Assembly: GCA_003132605.1 (NCBI GenBank)
Contig: PKYJ01000083.1
Coordinates: 25,261-45,399 of the forward strand
DNA length: 20,139 nt
Origin: Peptococcaceae bacterium
GTDB taxonomy: Bacteria; Bacillota; DSM-12270; Thermacetogeniales; Thermacetogeniaceae
Direction of reading: 5' to 3'
Below, piece by piece: positions 14,558-20,139 of the stretch; position 1 is the stretch's first letter; each line of letters starts with the position of its first letter. Under the pieces are notes generated by a model that searched no databases, had not been told where the DNA came from, and saw only the letters and a list, made by a program, of their open reading frames with translations. Both the position numbers and the translations under genes were made by a program.

Positions 14558-15415
14558 GTGATTAACGGGAGTACCAGGGTCTACGGGATCATCGGCGACC
14601 CCGTGGCCCATTCACTGTCGCCGCTGATGCAGAACAGGGCGTTTGGCGACTGCGGGCTCAACTGCTGTTATGTTCCCTTTCAGGTTGACACAGCCGGGCT
14701 GCCGGCTGCTATAGCCGCCGTGCGCGCCCTGGGACTGGGCGGGGTCAACGTCACCATTCCCCACAAGGAGCGGGTGATGGAGCACCTGGACGAGATCGAC
14801 CGGAGCGCCACCCTGATCGGAGCCGTGAACACCATCGTCAACCGGGACGGGCGCCTCATCGGCTATAACACGGACGGGGCCGGCTTTCTCGCCTCGCTGC
14901 ATGACGGCGGGTTTGATCTTGGAGGTAAGAGGGTTGTCCTGCTGGGCGCCGGAGGGGCTGCCCGGGCAGTGTCCTTTGTCATGGCGCAATCCGGTATCAG
15001 CAGCCTGACCGTCTTCGACGTGATCGGGAGCAAGGCCGAAAAACTGGCGGCAGACCTGGCGCCGGTTGCCGGTTGCCTGATCGCGGCTGGGGAGTTGGCG
15101 AGCGACACTTTGCCGGTTGCGCTGGCGGAGGCCGACCTGCTGGTCAATGCCAGCCCGGTAGGGATGTTCCCGAACCATGAGGCGCGGCCTCCGGTTGACC
15201 CGCAGCAGTTGACCGGAGGGACGCTGGTTTACGACCTGGTCTACAATCCGCTCAGGACAAAACTGATCAGCGAGGCCGAAGCCAGAGGCTGTCGGGTGTT
15301 GAGCGGCGCCGGGATGCTGGTTTACCAGGGAGCGCTCGCCTTTGAGCTGTGGACCGGGCGCAGGGCGCCGGTGGGGACCATGCGTCAGGCATTGGAAGAA
15401 GCAGTACAAAGATGA
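14558..15415 (+). CDS. aroE: Shikimate dehydrogenase (NADP+)
   Basis: Reduces 3-dehydroshikimate to shikimate with NADPH, the fourth step to chorismate. The 285-aa protein has the substrate-binding AHSLSPLMQN (17-26), VNVTIPHKE with catalytic Lys70, GAVNTIV (88-94), NTDGAGF with catalytic Asp106, the NADP-binding loop GAGGAAR (130-136), NASPVGM and YDLVYNP, and the closing GAGMLVYQGALAFELWTG. Nothing essential is missing. The start is GTG 14558; GGAAGG lies 10 nt upstream, a long spacing. It is the first gene of the shikimate operon, ending 24 nt before aroC. Confidence 0.97.
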   Translation: MINGSTRVYGIIGDPVAHSLSPLMQNRAFGDCGLNCCYVPFQVDTAGLPAAIAAVRALGLGGVNVTIPHKERVMEHLDEIDRSATLIGAVNTIVNRDGRLIGYNTDGAGFLASLHDGGFDLGGKRVVLLGAGGAARAVSFVMAQSGISSLTVFDVIGSKAEKLAADLAPVAGCLIAAGELASDTLPVALAEADLLVNASPVGMFPNHEARPPVDPQQLTGGTLVYDLVYNPLRTKLISEAEARGCRVLSGAGMLVYQGALAFELWTGRRAPVGTMRQALEEAVQR

Positions 15416-15439
15416 GCGGAGAGAAATGAGGCATTGCAG

Positions 15440-16612
15440 ATGAGGTTTTTGACGGCAGGAGAGTCGCACGGACAGGCTCTGACAGTGATCATTGAAGGCT
15501 ATCCGGCGGGAGTGCCGTTCGATAGGGTGCTGATCGACGCCCAGTTGGAGCGGCGCCAGGCCGGATACGGACGCGGGGCGAGGATGCGGATCGAGCGGGA
15601 CCGGGTCGAGGTCCTGGCCGGCATCCGGAACGGGATCAGCCTGGGAAGCCCGATCGCCTTGCTGATCAGAAACCGGGACTGGGAAAACTGGCGTGATGTG
15701 ATGGCGCCTGATTCCGGAGAGGTCGATCCCGGAAGGGCGGCGGACAAGAGAGTGACCAGGCCGCGGCCGGGGCATGCCGACCTGGCGGGTGGCCTGAAGT
15801 ACCGCCAGGATGACCTGCGCAACATTCTGGAGCGGGCGAGCGCCAGGGAGACTGCGGCCCGGGTGGCCGCCGGCACTGCCGGGCGAATCCTGATCGAACA
15901 GTTGGGATGCAGCATCTTCAGCCACGTGGTACAGATCGGAACAGCGAGGGTTGAAGAGCAGGAACATCCTGACTACGCCACCCTGAAAGAGGGCGCCGCC
16001 GCCTCCCCGGTGGCCTGCGCTGACCAGGCCGCCGAAGCAGGGATGATGCGTCAGATCGAAGAGGCATCAGCCGCCGGGGATACCCTGGGCGGGGTTTTCG
16101 AAGTGGTCTGTCTCGGCCTGCCACCCGGCCTGGGCAGTCACGTGCACTGGGACCGGCGCCTGGACGCTTCCCTGGCGGCAGCCGTGATGAGCATCCCCAG
16201 CGTGAAAGGGGTGGAGATCGGCCTGGGCTTCCGGGGCGCTGCCGTCCCCGGCTCATCCTACCATGATGCCATCCAAGCCGGCCGCGGGCGGGGGTTTTAC
16301 CGGGCTACGAATCATGCCGGTGGCGTCGAGGGAGGCATGACCAATGGTGAGCCCCTGGTGATCAGGGGGGCGGTCAAGCCGGTGCCGACCCTCGGTAAAC
16401 CGCTGCCGAGCGTCGACCTCGCCACCGGTGAGAGTGTGGCGGCGGCGGTAGAGCGCAGCGATGCCTGCATCGTGCCTGCGGCAGGGGTGATCGCCGAGGC
16501 GATGGTGGCGTGGGTGCTGGCCGGTGCAATCACTGACAAATTCGGCGGAGATACCCTGGAGGAGATCAGGGGTCGGGTGCAGGAGTACCAGGATTATGTC
16601 AACCACCGTTAG
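15440..16612 (+). CDS. aroC: Chorismate synthase
   Basis: Converts 5-enolpyruvylshikimate-3-phosphate to chorismate using reduced FMN, the last step of the pathway. The 390-aa protein begins MRFLTAGESHG, with active-site His10. It then has the ERRQAGYGRGARM block, RPGHADL, ERASARETAARVA, GGVEGGMTNGEP and SDACIVPAAGVIAEAM. The ATG at 15440 is preferred over a TTG at 15434 because GAGG lies 8 nt before it and the first residues match the family start. aroK follows after 17 nt. Confidence 0.97.
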   Translation: MRFLTAGESHGQALTVIIEGYPAGVPFDRVLIDAQLERRQAGYGRGARMRIERDRVEVLAGIRNGISLGSPIALLIRNRDWENWRDVMAPDSGEVDPGRAADKRVTRPRPGHADLAGGLKYRQDDLRNILERASARETAARVAAGTAGRILIEQLGCSIFSHVVQIGTARVEEQEHPDYATLKEGAAASPVACADQAAEAGMMRQIEEASAAGDTLGGVFEVVCLGLPPGLGSHVHWDRRLDASLAAAVMSIPSVKGVEIGLGFRGAAVPGSSYHDAIQAGRGRGFYRATNHAGGVEGGMTNGEPLVIRGAVKPVPTLGKPLPSVDLATGESVAAAVERSDACIVPAAGVIAEAMVAWVLAGAITDKFGGDTLEEIRGRVQEYQDYVNHR

Positions 16613-16629
16613 GTAAAAGAGGAGCAGAG

Positions 16630-18297
16630 GTGCGGCTATTGATCAGCCAGAACATAGTGCTCACCGGCTTTATGGGGACCGGCAAGACGGTGACCGGCCA
16701 GATGCTGGCCGACAGGCTGGAGATGCTTTTCATCGACACCGACAGAGAGGTGGAAGCGGCTACCGGCCTCGACCCGTCCGAGATCTTCCGCCGGTACGGC
16801 GAGAAACACTTCCGGGCCGAAGAGAGCCTGGTTGTGGACAGGGTTGCCCGGCTTGAGGGATGCGTCATCGCCACCGGGGGCGGGGTGGTTTTGAATGCTG
16901 ACAACATGGCGAACTTGCGCAGGAAGGGCGTGATCATCCTGCTGGAGGCCAGGCCGGAGGTGATCGCCAGGCGGGTCTCCCGGGTCGATGACCGCCCCCT
17001 GCTCTCAGAAAGCCAGAAGCAGCAGCAACTGCCGGAGAGGATCGAGGCGCTGGTGCGGCAGAGAGCCCCCTATTACGACGATCACGACTTCAGGGTCGAC
17101 ACGTCGGAAGCGAGCCCGGAACGGGTGGTGGCAGAGATCCTGGCCTATCTAGAACGGGGACCGGAAGCAAGAAGTCAGAAGTCAGCGCCGGGACATCTGA
17201 GGAGGACAGGCATGGATCAACTGAGGTTGGAACTGGGAGAGCGCAGCTATCAGATCATGATCGGCTTCGCCGATCTGGATCAACTGGGGGCAAACCTGCA
17301 GCCGCTGAAGCTGGCCAATCGTATCTGCCTGATCACCAACACCACTGTGGGCAAGCTCTATGGCGGCAGGGTGAAGTCGGTGCTAGCGGATTCCGGCTAC
17401 ACCGTCAGTTATTACGAAGTTCCGGATGGGGAAGAGTACAAGACGCTGCAGTCTGCTGCTGCCATCTATGACTACATGATCGATGCAGGAATGGAGCGGG
17501 GCAGCGCCGTGGTGGCGCTGGGGGGAGGCGTGGTCGGCGACCTGGTGGGTTTTGCGGCTGCCACCTATATGCGCGGGATACCTCTGATCCAGGTGCCGAC
17601 GACCCTTTTGGCCCAGGTGGACAGTTCTGTCGGGGGCAAGGTGGCCGTGAACCATCCCCGGGGTAAAAACCTGATCGGCTGTTTCTACCAGCCCAGGCTG
17701 GTCTTTGCCGACCTGCAGACGCTGAGGACGCTGCCGGAGCGGGAAATAATAGCCGGTATGGCCGAGGTGATCAAGTACGGCGTTATCTGGGACTCGACAT
17801 TCTTCGCATTTCTGGAGCAGCACCTCGGCCGGATCCTTAACCTGGAACCCGACGCCTTGATGGAGACTGTCAAGCGGTCGTGCGCCATCAAGGCGGAGAT
17901 CGTCTCCAGGGATGAGCGCGAAGATGGCTTGCGCGCCATCCTCAACTTTGGCCATACGATCGGGCATGCCCTGGAGTCTTTGACGAATTACCAGGTGTAC
18001 CGGCACGGCGAGGCGATTGCTGCGGGCATGGCTGCGGCAGCCACGCTAGCGGCTGGCCGCGGCATGCAGGAGGCGGCGGACAGGGAGCGGCTGGTGGCGC
18101 TGCTGAGGCGGACCGGCCTGCCGGTGAGCTTTCCCTATCCTGCCCGGGATCTCATGGGACTGCTGTCACACGATAAAAAAGTGTTCGAGGGTAGGCCGCG
18201 TTTCGTTCTGCCTCTGAAGATAGGCGAGGTGGAGATCTGTTCCAACCTGGAAGACGAGGAGATCCTGGCAGCCCTGTCCGAATGCTCCAGGCAGTGA
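16630..18297 (+). CDS. aroKB: Shikimate kinase / 3-dehydroquinate synthase, in-frame AroK-AroB
   Basis: One open frame of 555 codons covers two enzymes. The kinase part (about 1-175) has the P-loop GFMGTGKT (11-18), the IDTDREV shikimate-binding Asp, GEKHFR, TGGG and a DDRPLL lid. It phosphorylates shikimate. The synthase part (195-555, 361 aa) has DGEEYK, GGGVVGDLVGFAA, PTTLLAQVDSSVGGK and the zinc-site NFGHTIGHA, and makes 3-dehydroquinate from DAHP with NAD+. The start is GTG 16630 with AGAGGAG 5 nt upstream. The linker (176-194) looks non-functional, and a full ribosome binding site plus ATG at 17212 would yield free AroB. So the product may be a fusion, two proteins, or both. Confidence 0.95.
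   Translation: MRLLISQNIVLTGFMGTGKTVTGQMLADRLEMLFIDTDREVEAATGLDPSEIFRRYGEKHFRAEESLVVDRVARLEGCVIATGGGVVLNADNMANLRRKGVIILLEARPEVIARRVSRVDDRPLLSESQKQQQLPERIEALVRQRAPYYDDHDFRVDTSEASPERVVAEILAYLERGPEARSQKSAPGHLRRTGMDQLRLELGERSYQIMIGFADLDQLGANLQPLKLANRICLITNTTVGKLYGGRVKSVLADSGYTVSYYEVPDGEEYKTLQSAAAIYDYMIDAGMERGSAVVALGGGVVGDLVGFAAATYMRGIPLIQVPTTLLAQVDSSVGGKVAVNHPRGKNLIGCFYQPRLVFADLQTLRTLPEREIIAGMAEVIKYGVIWDSTFFAFLEQHLGRILNLEPDALMETVKRSCAIKAEIVSRDEREDGLRAILNFGHTIGHALESLTNYQVYRHGEAIAAGMAAAATLAAGRGMQEAADRERLVALLRRTGLPVSFPYPARDLMGLLSHDKKVFEGRPRFVLPLKIGEVEICSNLEDEEILAALSECSRQ
17164..17184 (+). repeat. Heptamer tandem repeat (gaagtca type) inside the aroK-aroB linker
   Basis: GAAGCAA, GAAGTCA, GAAGTCA in register, 21 bp in total, encoding EARSQKS. 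Its length is a multiple of three, so it adds seven residues without breaking the frame. It lies 28 bp before the aroB internal start. Confidence 0.85.
17199..17214 (+). promoter_or_regulatory. aroB: Internal ribosome binding site and ATG for aroB
   Basis: GAGGAGG (17199-17205) lies 6 nt before ATG 17212, which opens MDQLRLELGERSYQI, a normal AroB N-terminus. The site is stronger than that of aroK. In the +1 frame a TGA at 17198-17200 overlaps the site, which is the classic layout of two adjacent genes. Confidence 0.8.
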
Positions 18298-18325
18298 ACC
18301 CCATCCCCAAGGATAAAAACGGTCT

Positions 18326-18355
18326 TTGATTGCCGTATGGGAGCAGGAATATGAC
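18326..18355 (+). promoter_or_regulatory. Possible promoter of the secreted Ig-like/PF07833 gene
   Basis: TTGATT (18326-18331) and TATGAC (18350-18355) are separated by 18 bp in the 144-bp gap after aroB. No terminator is seen between aroB and this gene, so read-through is also possible. Confidence 0.35.
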
Positions 18356-18441
18356 GGAAAAAAAAGAAATAAGTCTATTAGCATATTGAAGCCTGGGATG
18401 AGCCCACTGCTGGGGTATTGTCTCAAGCAAGGAGCGATTGT

Positions 18442-19518
18442 ATGAAAAAAAGCGTGGTTATTTTGATAACACTGGCGGCACTGGGTCTGTGGTTCACTTT
18501 TACTGGCAGGGCCTACGCGGAAACCCTGATCCTGAGCGCATCCCCGCTTGAGTGCAACGTCGGAGACACGATCACCGTGACCTATCATGGGGCGCCCGGA
18601 AACCCGGCGACTTCCCCCTATCCAGGGGACGCCATCGAGTTGTTTCCGTCCGGTGCGTCCGATGTCAGCCAGGCCGTGGCGGTTCAATATTTGAACGGCA
18701 GTATGGACGGCACGCTGACCTTTACCGCTCCTGATCAAGTCGGGACATACAACATCAGGATGCTTGCAGAAGCATCAGCCACCATCGCTGTAACCCCGGA
18801 CATACACGTGCATACGCAGGCGGTATTGTCCGCCACCCCTGCGGTAGCCGATCCCCATGGAGCGATCACAGTTACCTATTCGGGGGCTCCCGGTACCCAG
18901 AGCGACTGGATCGGGATCTTTGAAGCGGATGTGCCGGGTGGTCAATTTGTTGCCAGCCAATCTTTGAACAGCGCCAAGAGCGGCGTGTTGACCTTTAACG
19001 CTCCCGATAAACCCGGTACCTACAATTTTCGGATGTTTACCGGTGATGTGCAGGCTGCCCTGGCGACGAGCAATGATGTCCAGGTAGAAAACATGGTGAT
19101 GGGGACACCGGTTCAGATCGTCCTGCGGGCTTACAGCCCGGCAATGACGGTCAACGGCGCCAATACAATTATCGATCCTGCCAGCGGCGCCGTACCGATC
19201 ATTAAAAACGGCAGAACCCTGCTGCCCATCAGGGCGATTGTCGAAAGCATCGGCGGTGCAGTCAAATGGGATGCCAACGAACAAGAAATGACTATCCAGG
19301 TAGAGAATAGAACCATTCAACTGGGGATCGGGCAAACAACCGCTGTGGTCGACGGCAATAACGTACCGATCGATGTCGCCCCCCAGGTCTTCAACGGCAG
19401 CATTTTGCTGCCTTTGCGGTTCATTGCAGAGAATCTGGGCGCCACCGTGCAATGGGATGCAGCGTCGCAGACGGTGACCCTCACCTACAAACGGGGAACT
19501 TTTACCCAACAATCATAG
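18442..19518 (+). CDS. Secreted protein with two Ig-like domains and a copper-amine-oxidase-N-like (PF07833) domain
   Basis: Exported 358-aa envelope protein. The ATG at 18442 has AAGGAG 7-8 nt upstream. Its signal peptide has a hydrophobic core at 5-20 and a predicted cleavage AYA-E at 26/27. Two related beta-sandwich domains follow (about 28-123 and 127-216), each with a D.ITVTY.GAPG start and an APD..GTYN.RM end; the second carries SDWIGIFEAD. Residues 228-350 are a PF07833 stalk domain with its two internal halves, RTLLPIRAIVESIGGAVKWD and ILLPLRFIAENLGATVQWD. PF07833 is common on clostridial surfaces and does not imply amine oxidase activity; no catalytic domain is present. The role is unknown. 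Confidence 0.9.
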   Translation: MKKSVVILITLAALGLWFTFTGRAYAETLILSASPLECNVGDTITVTYHGAPGNPATSPYPGDAIELFPSGASDVSQAVAVQYLNGSMDGTLTFTAPDQVGTYNIRMLAEASATIAVTPDIHVHTQAVLSATPAVADPHGAITVTYSGAPGTQSDWIGIFEADVPGGQFVASQSLNSAKSGVLTFNAPDKPGTYNFRMFTGDVQAALATSNDVQVENMVMGTPVQIVLRAYSPAMTVNGANTIIDPASGAVPIIKNGRTLLPIRAIVESIGGAVKWDANEQEMTIQVENRTIQLGIGQTTAVVDGNNVPIDVAPQVFNGSILLPLRFIAENLGATVQWDAASQTVTLTYKRGTFTQQS

Positions 19519-19519
19519 A

Positions 19520-19770
19520 ATGCGACCCCTGGCGCAAGGCCAGTGAGCGGAAAGGCTCCGGGTCCTCTTGTCCCGGGCATCGATCAGGACGTCATAATAA
19601 GCCCCAGGCTATAGTGCCTAGGGCTTAGACATTCAATACCGGCAAGCTCCGTCCGGTTTCTGGCACGAATCTCTACCGGCGTGAAAGGCAAATAGTAGAC
19701 GATGGTGTGCCAGGTGACCCGGGAAGTCGAGCCAATCTCTGAATGATTAAAGGAGAGGAGCCGTTACGAC
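19520..19770 (+). mobile_element. 5' fragment of a group II intron (domain I), truncated
   Basis: The region begins AUGCGACCC, one base off the group II 5' end GUGCG. It folds as expected for the start of domain I: GACCC (19524-19528) pairs with GGGTC (19560-19564) and encloses two hairpins, CTGGC/GCCAG (19529-19543) and GAGC/GCTC (19545-19558). Further stems are AAGCCC.AGGC with GCCT.GGGCTT (19599-19626) and ACCGG/CCGGT (19638-19657). No reverse transcriptase ORF, domain V or domain VI follows; after about 19770 the sequence becomes the GLUG coding region. It starts 2 nt after the preceding stop codon. It cannot self-splice as seen. Confidence 0.6.
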
Positions 19771-20139
19771 GCAAAGGCCGGGTAACCTAATACGGGCATC
19801 GTCCAAGGGTTATTAAAGTCCCATCCTTTAAAAGTACTTGAATTCTTCATGGCAGCATCCGGTTCTGGCGTGGCCCCGCTGCTGTCGGTGGTTGTCGGGA
19901 GGGTGGTATCACTATCAAAGTAGCAGTTTGATGACTGTCCTCCGAAATTCAGTCCTACCAGGCCGCCGGTTATATCGCTAGTCTCTTTTCCGGTCACGCT
20001 TCCTATAGCATAACAGCTCTGGATCGTGCTTACGGCTAAAAACCCTGCCAGCCCCCCGACGGCATCGTTTTTTCCGGTCCCTGTCACGCTTCCGGTAGCA
20101 TAACTGTGTTGGATCGACCCACTTGCCAGGCCCACCAGA
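19764..20139 (-). CDS. GLUG-motif surface protein, 3' part (runs off the window)
   Basis: The frame stays open to the right edge, so only the C-terminal 124 or so residues are visible. Two GLUG-type repeats are seen: LVGLASGSIQHSYATGSVTG and GGLAGFL..STIQSCYAIGSVTG, then GGLVGLN and the usual C-YFDSDTT ending. GLUG repeats occur in secreted adhesin-like proteins. The C-terminus lacks an anchor. The stop codon and the last Ser codon fall within the sequence assigned to the group II intron fragment, so the original C-terminus may have been lost. It is convergent with the PF07833 gene. Confidence 0.8.
   Translation of the reverse strand, partial: LVGLASGSIQHSYATGSVTGTGKNDAVGGLAGFLAVSTIQSCYAIGSVTGKETSDITGGLVGLNFGGQSSNCYFDSDTTLPTTTDSSGATPEPDAAMKNSSTFKGWDFNNPWTMPVLGYPAFAS

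Noticed and set aside
14612..15967. A 451-codon open frame on the minus strand opposite aroE/aroC
   Set aside because: It is antisense to two enzymes with complete motifs, has biased His/Gln/Arg/Pro content, and has no recognisable domain. It is a by-product of GC-rich codon use.
18386..18430. Mutually exclusive TGGG/CCCA pairings in the leader of the PF07833 gene as an attenuator
   Set aside because: The stems are only four base pairs, there is no U-tract, and no leader peptide is visible; such pairings are expected by chance.
19766..19800. A GACGCAAAGGCCGGG stretch resembling part of a c-di-GMP-I riboswitch
   Set aside because: It is the reverse strand of the GLUG protein's last codons and lacks the tetraloop and receptor of that riboswitch.
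1..20139. CRISPR array, rRNA or tRNA genes
   Set aside because: No set of equal-length repeats with unique spacers and no rRNA or tRNA-like segments were found on either strand.

Overview
The window looks like a piece of chromosome from a Gram-positive, endospore-forming member of the Clostridia, probably a Peptococcaceae/Desulfotomaculum-Pelotomaculum-like lineage (this rank is inference). The support is: a complete sporulation sigma factor SigK with a hydrophobic pro-sequence; a sortase beside a protein ending in LPKTG, a hydrophobic segment and a basic tail; a copper-amine-oxidase-N-like (PF07833) secreted protein; strong GGAGG-type ribosome binding sites; frequent GTG/TTG starts; and a tight sigK / YhcC-like radical SAM / yqeG / aroE-aroC-aroK-aroB layout. 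Housekeeping genes are GC-rich. The surface-protein block and the toxin-antitoxin loci are more AT-rich and look accessory.

Layout. 25-1071 (+): endolytic transglycosylase MltG. 1112-6546 (-): an accessory surface block, read right to left as an unanchored leucine-rich-repeat protein, an LPKTG-anchored repeat protein, its likely dedicated sortase, then a Phd/YefM-ParE toxin-antitoxin pair. 6547-6881: AT-rich divergent intergenic region. 6882-9732 (+): HlyD/EmrA adaptor plus a DHA2 (EmrB/QacA) exporter. 9875-10836 (-): polysaccharide deacetylase preceded by a coupled 40-residue ORF. 10940-11573 (+): remains of a UPF0175/DUF3368 (VapC-like) toxin-antitoxin module. 11760-12461 (+): sigK, with a perfect 11-bp inverted repeat covering its ribosome binding site. 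12788-14237 (+): YhcC-family radical SAM protein and YqeG phosphatase. 14315-14467 (-): 50-residue unknown protein. 14558-18297 (+): shikimate operon aroE, aroC and an in-frame aroK-aroB ORF. 18442-19518 (+): secreted Ig-like/PF07833 protein. 19520-~19770 (+): likely 5' fragment of a group II intron. 19764-20139 (-): end of a GLUG-motif surface protein that runs off the window.

How the genes work together. AroE, AroC, AroK and AroB carry out four of the seven steps to chorismate. MltG and the deacetylase act on cell wall glycan. The sortase would attach the LPKTG protein to peptidoglycan. The HlyD/DHA2 pair forms an export system. The main points to check are the aroK-aroB fusion with an intact internal start and heptamer repeats in its linker, heptamer arrays at four places in the window, the sigK leader inverted repeat, the operator-like palindrome inside the antitoxin promoter, the repeat expansion in the LPKTG protein, the truncated intron, and small ORFs of 40 and 50 codons. 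No rRNA, tRNA or CRISPR array was seen.
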